DNA of 64,000 bases from contig JBLDXI010000034.1 of the NCBI GenBank assembly GCA_047495785.1, positions 1,240,001-1,304,000 on the forward strand, given 5' to 3'. Of the stretch, positions 14,501 to 25,600 are shown piece after piece (position 1 is the stretch's first letter; each line of letters opens with the position of its first letter). Origin of the DNA: Lepidodermella squamata (lineage: Eukaryota > Gastrotricha). Both the position numbers and the translations under genes were made by a program. The notes below the pieces were generated by a model. It was not told the origin of the DNA. It saw only the letters and a program-made list of their open reading frames with translations, and did not search any database.

Positions 14501-17500
14501 GTAGTCATGCCAACCTCAACGCGTTGGGCTCGGTGGGAGACAGGTCCGTACTTGTCGAACCCATAATTCGTAGTCAGGATGAATTCACTCGCGCCGACAA
14601 CTCTTGCCTCACATGCTGCGTAGTTTCCGTACAGAATAGCGATAGGGCACATATTGAGGCGGATTGTCCGCATCCTAGTTCCGGCTTTGTAATCCCACCA
14701 TAGGGTATGGGTCGCTCCCTCAGCGTCAATGCCAGTGAACACAACTCGCTGCCAGCCAAATGTCCTAGGACGATAGACATAATCCAGCCCATTGACACGT
14801 TCGACCGGGGCAATTTGAGTCGGAGCCCTTCGGTTCAGATTTCCGAAAATCGTAGCGTTGTAACGAACAAAGGTACCAGCAGTTCGAGTTAGGCTGAAAC
14901 GAATCGGCTTGAAGGCGATATCGAAGAACCCGAATTTGTTTGTCGTATCGGCCAACTGACCGTAAAGCTCGAGCTGTAGGCAAGGCTGGGTGTTGTAGGC
15001 GGTTGGCGTAATGCGGATTTCGTTTGCAGTGATTGGGGAAGAGAAGCGGAACTTCGCGACAGTTGTCGCATCGCCACTAACTGGAATCAATGTTGTAGCT
15101 GTTCCCAATGGTCCAATCGATACCCAACCACTTCCATTGTTATACTGGGCCGATGTGTAGTTGTACAAAGAATACGTTGTGCCACCGTCGGTCGAGAATT
15201 CCAGCGTAGCCTGCTTGACCCATCTGACTGAGCCATCTGGAGCTCCGGCGAACCAGATTTCGTTGATGTTGTGCGGTGCTCGAAGGTCGATGACAATATT
15301 AGCCCCGGGCACATCGCCGGTATCGACGCACCAGGCCGAATCAGTCCCGAGACGGGCGTTTGAAGCTGGGGTGCTCGTGTTGGAGACCCCGTACGACTGG
15401 AGTTGGACATTCAATAGCTGACCAGAGGATAGGCCGAGAGTTCGAACTTCAAAGAAGGAATAAAATAAGATTCCGGGTAATTACGAGAATTTCGACTTAC
15501 GTGAATTTGTGGGTAGGGTGTACTGGCAAATGTAGGCCATTCTTCGGGTCTGATCGCATTCAGCCGTACGCCAGCGGTATTGCGTCCTCGAATCAGCGTA
15601 GACACACTGCCTGCTAGTAAGTTCCGCCCTGTCATCCCCAGCCCAGTACGTGAAGTCAGTGGTCTTATCAAGGTTCGTTCCGTCAGACCAAACGAATTTT
15701 TTAGTCAGCGCTGAGTAGGAAAGGCCGAGCCAAACAGGTCGCTGCAGGTCGGTTATGTTGATCGCAAAGTCGTATTGCGCAGGATTGGCTGGTTTCCAAA
15801 GTTTAGCTGCTGGTACGTAGTTCTGGCAGGCAGCTTTAGCCGTGTTGTAGGGAACAGTCCAGTTCAGATACAGAAAGCATTGGCCTTGGAACAATCTCCA
15901 GCCCATTGCGCATTTGGTTGCTGTAAAATATTATTAAGTTAAAGTATTCCTCCTTAAAAAATGTTGCATACTCGAGACAACATCGAGGTTGAGGCCAGCT
16001 GGTTTCTTGCAAGCCTATAGGAAATTCGGAATTTTATCAAATTTCCATTAAGAATGACGTTGAATTACGTAGTTTTGCTGTGAGAGGGGGTTAACGGCTT
16101 GCCACATGAAAGGCTTTGTCATAGAGACGCATCCCCATTGATTGCTTTGACCCGGTTGACCGCCGTTCCAGTTGGCGTAGAACGCGGGCTGGCCGTCAGG
16201 GTTCAAACCGCGACCTTGAGTTCCAACAGTAGCGTTCAAGCCAATGCAGAAGACTTCGCTCGATGGTCTGATAAATTAAAGTGAAAATTCACATTTCCGG
16301 AAGTAATTAGGAAGTTGAACTTACAAAACGCTGGCACCAGCTTCAACGATGAAGCTGTTCTCATCAGCACTTTCAATTTGAAGCAACTGGCCGCCATACG
16401 ACGCACAATTCGCCTGAGCTGTGTTGTAGTCAGCACGTGTCGTGAAGATTCTGTAACAATTCGGGCCACGAAGAGTCCAGCCAGGCAGGCAATCTTATCA
16501 AAAAGTACTAGTCTATGGTCGGTTAAATTAGAAAAAATCTCTTACTTGCGTAACCAACAGAAGCAATGGCTGGGTTCGAAGTCTTGCGATTGGCGACAGT
16601 TCGGTAGACGCTGAAGTGGTTAGCCCCGCCGCACCAATCTCTGGCGTTTCCATCGCATGGGACGTTGCACTTCTCTGGGGTCTCCGGGCCATCAGTCGCT
16701 AGAGTGTTTGCGCAGAGACAAGTATCTCCACTCCTCAGACCAGCGAACTCGTAATTGGCATCACCGCAAACCTGGCGACACATTGCTACGGTCAAGTTAT
16801 CAGACTGCCAGTAGCCGGGGTTGAAGGTGAAATCGTTCGACCCGGCAATGTGGCCCGGGTAACAGCCGATGAAGTCAGGGTGCGAGCAGTACCTCTGGGT
16901 TTTCCTGACAGACGTCTCAGACTGAATACCGTGATTGTACAACTGAGCGCACTGCATCGACCCGGTGAAGGACATGTCGTTGGTGGTTGAAGTCAGAGGG
17001 AAGGCAGCAGTTCGGCCGAGGTTCAACGAGCCAGATGTTTGGCAAACAGTTTTTCTTGCAAGGGTCAGCGTCGACTGAGTGATACTGTTGACAATCAACC
17101 CGGTCTGGGCGGCTCCATTAATGAAAAAGTTGAAGTTATCAGACTGGAAGTCGTACGAAACCGCGATATGGACCCAAGTTCCGCTAGGAATCACCCCGGG
17201 TTCGTTAACAGTTAGAGAAACACCGTCATTCGCCGCGAAGTTGATGTCAGTATCAATTGTGATGTTATTGCCCTTGCCCATGCTTTGCAAGTCGTCGTAC
17301 ATAGCGTTGGTTCTCGAGTGGAAACTCACTGCGGTACCACCCCGGTTGACAAAGGCGTAGAATGCCACGGTGAACGACTTGGTTTGTGAGCAGACGTCAA
17401 GAGTCTTCTGGAAATCCTGCATCGCCCAGAAGTATTGACCAGGGCTGCCTGGGAAGGCGAAAGCAGCTTGAGATACGCCGAAAACACTTGGAGTAGGTTC

Positions 17501-20500
17501 CAACATTGAAAATCTCGCATGGTTCGGGCCTCGCATGTTCATCCCTCCAGATTGGGCAGACATAGGCCACAGCGCGACTGGTTTGATTGGCTCGAGAACG
17601 AAATCGGAGTGAAGCCCGTTATGAAGATCGTAGCACTTCTGCCGGATTACAGCCAAGTCCAGGGCGTTCAACGAGTCTAGGTAGATAGCAGCGCAAGCCA
17701 AAGCGACATTTCCGCCTATATTTGTACCCTGCCGGCCGAATTTGAACGAACCAGTCAGTGCGTACAGGCCGTCGTCGAATTCGTATAGGGTAGCGTTGAA
17801 GTAGCTCCAAATCGCGCATTGAGTCGTATCCCGGTAAACGCGGTAGACCCAGTTCGCTCGGTCAAAGACTACGGCAATCTGATACCAGACTCCGCTTGAG
17901 AGTCCAGTGCAGGTCAGTGTTTGGGTTGAGGATGGTTTGGTGTAGGACACGAGTTTAACGGTGAATGAGCTGCTTGTTGTGAAGCTGATCAAGAGACCGC
18001 CGGCTTGAGAGGCCTGATCGCCGGCATAGTACTCCCACGACCAGATAACGCTGTTCAATCCATTGTATCTCGCGTTGATTACGTAAGAGTAACCAGCTGG
18101 GAAATATTGCGACTTGTAGCCAAGGTCCAATAACTCAGCGACGTTGTTGTTATCGGCTTGAAGGACCTGGGCGTGGCCTGTTGTTGTGTTCCTGTAGAAT
18201 GTCGAGGTATTCACAGCTCCTCCTGGTCCTGCTGCCCAAACGATATCGCCTAGACCAGTGTGGGAGTTGTGGCCGCTGATATCCATACCAGCGAATAGGC
18301 TACCCATTGGCCAGAAAGCGTGGACATTCTGTGGGTCGTGAAGAGGCCAGCTGGGTGCTTGGTCGCAAACTGGGATGTCACAGTAGTCCCACGATGTGGC
18401 TGATGGTCCGGTGAAACACCATGGCTTATTTCGGATAACTGCGTTTGGCTCGGGATTTCGGCAATATGCATCCGCTTTCAGAACATTCTGCAATAAAGTG
18501 AGAATCCCAGGTAACTGGTGAAGCTATTGAAATGATTTTGCGTCCAAGGGCCACAGTATGAATAGGGTGATCAGGGTGATTAGGGTGATTCGGGGTGACC
18601 TTGGTGATCTGGGTGATCAGGGTGATTCGGGGATCCCAAGTTCTTATTTTCTCTTTGCCCTTTTCCCCCTTTTCCGTCTTCCCTTATTTTCTCACAATCC
18701 CCTTGTGTTGTGGGTGAGCTATACCAATAAGAAAGAAACATCAAACTTACGCCCTCTGGGTACATGGCGGCGTTGTAGTAGTTTTCGCCCGGTTGGTCGA
18801 CCCATTTCCTGCATTTCGCGAAGTTCTTCGTCCAGCTCACTTTACCGGAGTACTCCCAGCCACCCTGTGACGTATGGTAGCACTGAGTCGTATCGACAGG
18901 CCGGCCATAGGCTGAGATAATCGCAGCATGGCACATGTCCATGGCTTTTGGAACCTCCTCATCCCTGATATCAGTGTCATACATCATGAAGCACGCCATT
19001 TTGCCGGAGAATCGCTGCGTATCAGCGAATCGATAGCCGATAGTCATAGGGCTGAACGTGTTGATAATATGCCAGCCAATTGCCTGATCCACAACGGTCA
19101 CATTGCCGAGACGAATCGTCAAGCGACGTGTTTGCCGGCTGTATCTAACAAACAGCCAGTTCCAGCCAACAATCGAGCTGTTATGCGCCGTAGTCGATGA
19201 GAAAAGAGTGGCCGAATTGCATTTGTAAGCCGATGTGTAGAAGATGTCGGTAGTTTTCGAAAACGCAACTCGGAACCCACAACCGCCATTTGTATCGATG
19301 TGCTCAAACAGCGTCTGCACATCACCCGCCAGTTTCCCATCGCGGTTAACCCAGGCTGAAACGTAGGCCATATAGGTGACTGAGTCATTGGTACCAATCG
19401 TGAAGGGGTTCTCTCTATCGACGGTTTGAATGTCGATTCCACTTTTCGGTTCGTTGTAGAACTTCGTAGCGGAGTAAGGGTGGCCTAATGGGCCCGTGCT
19501 GGTACCAAGACGGCCCCGGGTGTTACCATGCATATTGCGGCCTGAGATGTCTTGAAGACCGTAGGCACGTCCAAGGGGCAGGAAGAACCTCAGGTGTTGT
19601 GGTTTGAAAATTGTCCCTGAAACTGTGGTGCCGACACCCAGAACTTGCTGGCATGAAGCCATGGCCGCCGTGATATCGGCAGCAACCAAAGCTGTGGAGA
19701 AAACGGTAAAGCAGCTTATTTTGCCCTTGAACCACGTGGTCGTAGCTGTTGTGTAGCTTCGCCCGACGTAAATATTTGAGTGAGCTTCAATATCGCCTTG
19801 GCCAATGTTCCGGGTAGCTCCGCACAGGCTGGTACCCTGCCAGATTTCGAGGTTGCCACCGGTGTAGTCGTAGCTAACAGTGAGGTACTGCCATTTGGCG
19901 ACTTGCAGGCAACCAGTTGCATTCTCCATCTTCCAAACTGAGAAACCACCAACAGCTGCAAATGTGACTCGGATATCGGTTCCGCTGACAATCCGAACCG
20001 TTGTGGTCTGTAAAAAGATGTTTAAAATGGTTAGAAAAAAATAAAAAATTCAACAATTTTAATTATTAACATAAAATTTCATTAAATAGGCCGTAATTTA
20101 GTTTAGATTTAAATACTGAATAATCTATTTAGAAAAATTGTAAAACTCACAAATGGTGTTCTGAACTGATAACGACCAAAAGAAAATACATGGCCGCCCT
20201 CGCTTGCTGAGCCAACAAAAACCCAGGCAGAGATGGCGAAGCTTCTACGATAGAAATTAATCGCAGCTCCCAGGGTTCTTTGATTCGAAGCCAGCAGCAG
20301 GTTGACGTACGTCGTCAAGCCATCGAAAATAAGACTGCCGTTGATCTGCATCTGGGGACCGAAGCCGTACGTATGGTTCGTGATGTCACCCTGGAAGATG
20401 CGACCTGAAGCTTCCCGGGCGCGATGGAACTCATTGAGAGGCCAAAGACCGATGAGGTTGTCTTGTATAGGGAAAGAAACCCCGAGCCGCCCTGAAATAG

Positions 20501-21933
20501 TCCGATCCATTGTCGTTTCAAGCTGGGCCTGTTGGCACCATTGAGATGCTTCGCCGATCAGAAATGGTGGAACAGCACCAGCCTCGCCGCTGATCAAGCA
20601 AGCGATCGAGCCGCTCCAGAAAACATCAGTTGGGACACCGTTGTCATCGAGCGGGCCCTGACGACGACCGATCTCGAAACCGCCGCTCATCTCAACTGCG
20701 ATCTGGCCAATGGCTGAGTTGAGGCAGGGGGTGGAGCCTGAGGTACCCTTCCAGAAGAACACGTTGCCATTAGTGAAGTCGTAGTTGACAGTAACCCAAG
20801 TCCATTGATTCAGCGAAACACAGCTCGAAGGCACGATTAGTTGGTAGGCCGGGAGAGGGACTGGCCCAATGTCTGTCTTAGTGACGAAATCAAGCAGTAG
20901 CGTGCCGTTGCCCAGCGACCAAATGTTGAAGCCGTAGTGGGTTGTGTTGAACTTGTACTGCAGAATCGGCCCGACTGAGTTGGTTAGGTACAGGTTGAAC
21001 ATGAAGTAGAAGCTTGTGTTCAGATAGTTGACCGCGTCAATGCTTGAGTTGAAAGCGACGTAGCTTGGTATGCCGGATGGCAGGGTAACTGCAGAGTCTG
21101 GCTTGCCATTCGGACCTGTTGTCAGCGTTGCATTGATAAAATGGCCGTCTTGGAAGCTCATATTGTTGTTTCGATAACCCAGCCAATCCATAGCTCCGGT
21201 GAGTCGATTGAAGGTCACGAAGAGCTCAGGATTCAAAGACGGGATGTAAATGTCTGGAATTGACACAAAATCTTCATCTAGAACAGACGATTGAAGTTCT
21301 AACTTACAATACATGCAAACGCTTGGGAAAGCCTGGGTGCAAGCTGCCGCTGCCCATTTGTTGTTGGCGGCTCCGGTTTGGATCGAAGCACACTGACCAG
21401 CTGCTGAAGTGGATGGCTCGCTGGTCCCCCAAGGCAGGGCGTTGACGAAATTTGACCCAGCCATAGACACATAGGCTGAACCTTGGTACTGAGCCCCTAC
21501 CCATGTTTGCAGGTTCCTAAAAGAAAATGTTTAGCGAATTTCAGTAAAATTAAGGTGGTTTAACTTACGGTGAAGTCCTTAGTGTTGCGAGGAACACTGC
21601 TTCATCAGAATCTCTTGGCACAGATAAATGAGCGCCTGGTATGATAGCACTGCAAGCTGTATCTGCAGAACTGAAGTCGAGAGGAGCTGGGTTGTAGTAG
21701 TGCTACAATCGAAATCTTAGGAAAAAAGCCATCAGCAATACAGGAATAGCTTACGCAAGCAAAATTGTATTCAACCCAATCTGGCGGGCAGTAGTTCAAC
21801 GTGGTAACAGGTTGTAACAAACTGACCCCGGCCAGGAGAACAGAAATTATTGTGGCACGGTTGATCTAGTAGTTTATTTTCGAAATTGATGCGACTTTCA
21901 GTTTAATTTCAAACTTACGCCACTCGGCAACAT
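1..21933 (-). CDS. Polycystin-1-like giant receptor-channel protein (3' end beyond window)
   Basis: Exons on the minus strand, 5' to 3': 21933-21919, 21865-21755, 21702-21569, 21516-20151, 20007-18751, 18487-16546, 16493-16325, 16267-16069, 16014-15972, 15920-15501, 15446-13928, 13875-13580, 13530-12718, 12664-12469, 12417-10925, 10863-9686, 9637-8705, 8655-8586, 8536-8084, 8030-7711, 7656-6322, 6265-6119, 6070-5783, 5726-5200, 5029-4773, 4720 to the edge. Every junction is GT-AG and the summed length gives the right phase at the last exon. The start ATG gives MLPSG followed by a hydrophobic stretch, so a signal peptide is likely. The family is cell-surface: a lectin-rich ectodomain, autoproteolysis at GPS, then PLAT and a TRPP-like membrane region. 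Kringle plus WSC plus five LamG-like domains are unusual additions. Ligands are unknown. The exact number of lectin and PKD modules is approximate. Confidence 0.9.
2590..3010 (-). other. PLAT/LH2 domain
   Basis: The minus strand reads YELTVWTGTRSGAGTSARV, then GNIDSFLLLTPRSLGKL, LRIWHDNSGKHPNWYFSRM and YYFLCDRWL. These are the diagnostic PLAT strands of polycystin-1, including WHDNSG and WYF. PLAT lies on the first intracellular loop in the family and binds lipids and adaptor proteins. Confidence 0.95.
3060..3360 (-). other. GPS autoproteolysis motif and first transmembrane segment
   Basis: Reading the minus strand gives SCKFYD, KSWSSAGCRVG, then TQCLCNHLTSFSSNF. This is the canonical GPS signature (W...GC and CLCNHLTSF), where the cleavage between L and T/S separates the ectodomain from the membrane part. 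It is followed by a hydrophobic run (ICFTFGICIFCCFFALLIW, about 3150-3090) that fits TM1. Upstream at about 3720-3840 a Thr/Ala/Pro-rich stretch probably forms an O-glycosylated linker. Confidence 0.92.
5200..10863 (-). other. PKD-like repeats, REJ module and GAIN-like region
   Basis: Exons 16-19 read as immunoglobulin-like PKD repeats, for example LDFADGSNY...THGYSTYGTKTVYMEV and VYEWNVTTYTHTFDQVGVY. In exon 21, starting near 7550, GPCSYPKTYIDAPTVSY, VVSAGILMNC and IGMNWTMLYR form the start of a receptor-for-egg-jelly module. Exons 22-24 continue as helical sequence (for example KMTSKEKKEVDDKIAADQAR), as expected upstream of the GPS cleavage site. Boundaries are approximate because these modules diverge fast. 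Confidence 0.72.
10925..13875 (-). other. PKD domain followed by about five C-type lectin domains
   Basis: Exons 12-13 contain a clear PKD repeat (YKVDWGDGTKP ... YHVYRLYGSYNITMSAWN). It is followed by lectin modules: CPTGWVSGIS...ACYKFFFS ending RPFICKRE; an exon 14-15 module ending GYICEKS; CPLGWTNNSDTTMCYKL ending AYVCAKP; CPATYAEFNGRCFKYY ending PFICEQP; and CPPNWVPWAGACYRAYP ending VSVCQT. All have the ...C.....C terminal disulphide and a WxGx core. Clusters of lectin domains between PKD repeats are not the vertebrate PKD1 arrangement, which has one. Confidence 0.8.
13928..15446 (-). other. Discoidin (F5/8 type C) domain and cysteine-containing linker
   Basis: Exon 11 opens RTLGLSSGQLLN, the LGMESG-like start of a discoidin domain. 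It continues with DSAWCVDTGD, IVIDLRAPHNINEIW, VKQATLEFSTDGGTTY and a final CLQLELYG, matching the usual order of strands (about 150 residues, 15446-14950). The rest of the exon holds a beta-rich region of no clear family and a short cysteine cluster (YFCPISHSCV) resembling an LDL-receptor A repeat, but too incomplete to claim. F5/8C domains bind membranes or glycans. Confidence 0.78.
15501..16493 (-). other. Two C-type lectin domains (exons 7-10)
   Basis: The first module (exons 7-9) starts CLPGWTLRGPNCYRIF, then A.Y.TAQANCASYGGQL, and continues through exon 8 (GLNATVGTQGRG...WGCVSM). The second (exon 10) opens MGWRLFQGQCFLYLNW, with AKAACQNY, VWLGLSYS, FVWSDGT, TYWAGDDR and a terminal MAYICQY. 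Both show the conserved W.GL and C...C spacing of the lectin fold. Exon 9 is only 43 nt. Confidence 0.8.
16560..18370 (-). other. Two more LamG-like domains followed by a WSC domain
   Basis: Exon 6 (1,942 nt, open throughout) encodes two jelly-roll modules starting HAFWPMGSLFAG and KPVALWPMSAQSGG, each with a W...IAV.YD strand and a terminal cysteine. They are followed by a WSC module: GCYPG, then MCRQVC, FAGLRSGDTCLCAN, CNVPCDGN and WCGGANHFSVY. WSC domains are carbohydrate-binding cysteine-rich modules known in yeast stress sensors and in animal polycystin-1. Confidence 0.82.
18380..18890 (-). other. Kringle domain split by an intron (polycystin-1-like ectodomain)
   Basis: Before the intron: TTQCYHTSQGGWEYSG with a downstream KC..W. 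After it: AYCRNP, KPWCFT and WDYCDIPVC. This is the six-cysteine kringle signature with the diagnostic CRNP, PWC and YCDIP motifs. The 263-bp intron 18488-18750 interrupts it and carries a minisatellite. Kringles bind proteins or lysine-like ligands in secreted animal proteins. I am not aware of this as a standard module in vertebrate polycystin-1. Confidence 0.82.
18557..18640. repeat. GGTGAT-type minisatellite in polycystin intron
   Basis: About a dozen imperfect copies of GGGTGATC/T (for example GGGTGATCAGGGTGATTAGG) lie inside intron 18488-18750, which interrupts the kringle. They explain why this intron is five times longer than its neighbours. Confidence 0.85.
18950..21290 (-). other. 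Three LamG/concanavalin-A-like domains (polycystin-1-like ectodomain)
   Basis: Three tandem jelly-roll modules, about aa 155-900 of the protein. Each repeats the pattern of a 'GLWPLNE' or 'FFLPLGRAYG' opening, a central W..VTVNYD or W.YLTVSYD strand, an xIGR or VGRS strand and a terminal cysteine pair. Domain 1 spans roughly 21240-20530, domain 2 20470-19660 (split by the 143-bp intron 20008-20150), and domain 3 19600-18930. The pattern fits pentraxin/LamG_3-type domains used for glycan or protein binding. Assignment is from strand motifs only. Confidence 0.7.
21300..21933 (-). other. Signal peptide and first C-type lectin domain of the polycystin-1-like protein
   Basis: Four exons encode the N-terminus. 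The first is only 15 nt (MLPSG). Exon 2 adds a hydrophobic core (ATIISVLLAGVSLL), consistent with a cleaved signal peptide, and then the CPPDW opening of a lectin fold. Exons 3 and 4 continue it with paired cysteines, an aromatic WVG motif and the final VCMYC. The fold is C-type-lectin-like. The classical calcium-binding EPN/QPD triplet is not evident, so sugar binding is unproven. A 30-nt GT...AG stretch at 21278-21307 is in frame without stops and is treated as coding. Confidence 0.8.
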
Positions 21934-22669
21934 TTTGTTGTCCTTTTTAGTCGAAAAACTCACATAAAAAACCACCTATAAACGCATGTAGATGTAGCAA
22001 ATTTCTCGAAGCGAATTTCAGATAGACTAGGGCCTATTCTCTTCTCTGATTCACAGACCGATTCTTTTCTTCTTGAAGAGGATAGGATCGCGCTTAGGTA
22101 GCCGCTTAAACTTTAATGAACCCTCCTCTTGTTCTTATGGAGCAACGAGATTTCTTTAGCCTGTGCATAATTTAGCAACCTGTTCTGTAAAACAATTGCA
22201 CCTTGGTAACGCAAGGCGAGATTTTTTCAGCCTCCTTTGTTTGGTGCGAAGAGATTGCATCACCTTAGAGGTCGCATACTTGATGATTAGATCGGTTTGC
22301 GCTTAATTATGAATGAGCGCGACGGGAAAAAATTCGAACCATCGGCATCTCAGATCGTGTGTTCGATCACCCCTTTGAAAGGCCACAATGGAGAATGGAA
22401 AGTAAATGTTTAATTGATAAAGTTTCCAAACTTCGAGTCACCCTGATTTTGTAGAAAATACCTCTCTTCACATTGAATTACAAAATCAATTTTATTCACG
22501 ACCAATGATCATGCAACAGTGATACATAAGTAATCAAACACTGAATTCATCATTCATAAAAATTCTTCAACGCCAATTAGAAACTTCGAAGTTCGAAGTT
22601 GTACTACAAGGTCTTAGATCCACAACAGAACAACATATTTAGTCCTTTTAATCTCAAGATTGGATCCCT
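21934..22669. other. Intergenic: TRPA1-like 3' region and polycystin promoter
   Basis: This 736-bp gap between two minus-strand genes has no coding signal. A minus-strand AATAAA at 22496-22491, about 175 bp past the TRPA1-like stop, is the likely poly(A) signal. The remainder (about 22480-21934) must hold the polycystin promoter. I see no recognisable motif, and the gap is too long for a typical tight operon. Confidence 0.55.
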
Positions 22670-25600
22670 TCATTCAGTAATGGCTTGGTTGAAAACCGAA
22701 GATCCAGAGGCTGAAGTAGCCGAGGACTGGCGAGTAACGACTTTCGGTTCAGGCGTCACTGCTGAATCTGTACTGTTAACTGAGAGTTTCTTCACCAGCG
22801 AAATCGAATGACGCCATACATCACGGCCTCGATTTCCTCCACTCTTTTTGTTGTTGCTATTAACCCCGGCGGTCAGCATTGCCCATTGTGAGGTCGTTGA
22901 GTGGAATTCACGAGAAGACCGGCGGCCGAAACCTACCTTGCTCGGGGAGATTGAGATGTTATCCCCATCGCCATCATGCTCATCCAGCTCCTCCTCTAAA
23001 TCACTGATGCCTTCATCTTCACGTCGACCGAAATTGTTCTCGTTAAGGCGTTTCAGCATAGTTTTAACCAGGTCATGCTGAGCGTTAAGCTTGCTGTAGT
23101 AAGCTCCGACAGTGCGAGATCTTCGCGTCATTTCTTCCATTAGGAAGGAGAGATCAACTCGGTTCTTACCAGCACCGACGCCTAACAACTGATCATCATC
23201 TCGCTCCCTCTGTAAATCGTCCATCAATTTGTCGTAGATTTCGTCATGCCACAGGGATGCAACCATTTTGCTGAATGGGTTCATGTTGTGCCTAGAATGC
23301 CCACACTTATTTGGGTTGCACTTGTAATTCTTCGGAATCCGGCCGCAAAGGAATCCTTTCGGCAGCTTGTCTTCCAACCACGTGAACAGTTCAACTTGCA
23401 TGGAAAGTCGCTCCAGTCTCGCGTTTTTCCTGATTGTTTCAATGTCCCCAACTGCCAGACCGACTAACAGATTCTTCAGCAACATTGGGATCAAAATCAG
23501 GAAACCAATGTAAGCAAAATAGGCAAGCGATCCATAGACAAATTTAGCTTGGCCACCAATCGCTGGCGATATGATATCAGCGTAATTCAGTTCACCAGTC
23601 AACATAACCAGTGACGTCATCATTGAGATCATGGGCGTCCTGAACTGCTCAGTCGGGCCATCGTAAGTTCTGAATGTCATGGTGAATAGAAGGGAGAATC
23701 CGATGAAGAGGCTGCTGAACGCCAGATCGGTGAGAATGAACGACTTGAAGGTGTGGCCGAACATGACTATAGTCATTCCTAAGCTTCGATACCGCATTAG
23801 GATGAAGAGAACCATCCAGCCGAGGAACATGGCCAAAGCTGAAGTGACTAGCTGAGTTTTCACGCTGAACATGCCTTCAAAGTACAGAGGGGCGAGAGAC
23901 GCGACGGTACAACCATACATTACCCATTCTAGCCAATTCTAGTGGGGAAAGATTTATTAAGGAGGATTTTTTAATATTACACCCCCACTTACCGACATAA
24001 GTATGAAATATCCCAATTTCTGATGGCAAATAGCGCAAATCTGGTATATCATGTTAGCTATGAGAATTAGAATGCAAACGCTTATGCGGATAAGCATGTG
24101 AAAGTCGATTTCGTGCATTCGTAGAAAAGCCGTGCCGTCAGCAAGCGAGTAACCCTGCGGCCCCTCCGCTTCAACATCGCTCCCATCATCGTAGTCGTAG
24201 CCGATAATTTGTTCGGTGTAGTTTGTCCCGTTGGAATCGTTCAATGGTATAACAACATCAGTCAGGCGGTTTAGGTCATTCGCTACTATGCTGGTGAACG
24301 TCAGTAGCAGGATGAAAATAAGCATGCGGAAATTGAAAACATGGGCTCCAAACGTCTCCCACTTTCGTTTCAGAAAAACCAAGCTCAAAGGGTGGGTGAG
24401 TAGGTTCAAACGATTGTAACGGACCATGAGCTACAAAGCAAGGTTCACTGGTATCTCGTGTAATAAGGTGGATTTACTTACGTTCATAGGTTGCGTCGGG
24501 GTGCGGCCTTTGTACTTTTTGTTAAGGTAACACGGCGTTTGCATGAATTGGAAATCGTAGTCCACTGTAAATTCTGGCGAGTTGCGATCGCCCGAGCTGT
24601 ATTTGATGCATCTATCCATCACGAGAAGCGCAGCATTAGGGCAATTTTGAATCATCCCTATGAAATGAGTCATGTAGAGACTCCGCATTTTCATAATTTC
24701 TTCGAAACGAGGACTCTTCATAATTGTCGAGCAGACTTCTGTATGAGACTTTGTAATAGCCATGTCGAGAAAGGTAGCTTTCTCCGCATTGTGCTCAAAT
24801 TTAGCCCCTTCGTTGATTAGATAATCGACAACTACAGGGTGTCCATACTCTGCAGCCAGATGCAACGGGGTGTTCAGAGCTCTGTTCTGATTATTCAGCA
24901 GGTGCGGGGCAAGAGAATAAATTAGAAAAACGCAATCGAAATGACCATTTTGAGCCGCTAAACATGGGGGGAAATTATAACTTCCTTGAAATGGATCAAT
25001 GACTTACCCAAATGAAGAGGCGAATTGTGGTTATGGTCTTTCGTCATCAGAGCGCCGTATCTCACGAGCAACGAGATAATTTTGACTTGGCCAGACAACG
25101 CTGCGATGTGGAGAGGAGTCCTACCCTCAGAGTCAGTTTCATTGATCAGCAAAACCCCGCTTTCGTTCGCTAGGAGTTGCAGGCACGTGTGCAGTCGACC
25201 ATGCCTCGCAGCGATATGCAAAGGGTTCATTTTACTGTTGTCTTTCAGTGTAATACTAGCCCCGAGTTGCATCAACCCATTCAGTGAAGCAAGTTGGCCT
25301 AGTTTCGACGCGTACAGCAAAGGAGTGCAGCCGTAGTCGTCCTTATCGTTCAAAAGCTGCTGCAAGTTCTTAAGCTGGCTCAATTCAATTTCGCGGATTC
25401 TCGAGCCGTTCAGAATTGCGAGATGCAGGAAATTTCGGTTGTTAGTATCTCGAATAGTCGTGTTAGCTTTCTTTCTCAAGAGAAGATTGACAACATCGAT
25501 AGCGTCTTTTGAGGCGGCTAGTAACAACGGGGTCCTTCTCTCGCCATCTTGGGCATTCACACTTGCCCCCTCGTCAATGAGCTGCTCAACAACAAACACG

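Noticed and set aside
21278-21307. 30-nt GT...AG segment as an intron
   Set aside because: It is in frame without stops, shorter than all other introns, and the lectin-to-LamG reading continues through it.
22305-22385. tRNA-like B-box words (GGTTCGAAT and GTTCGATC)
   Set aside because: No A box, no seven-base acceptor pairing and no cloverleaf could be drawn on either strand.
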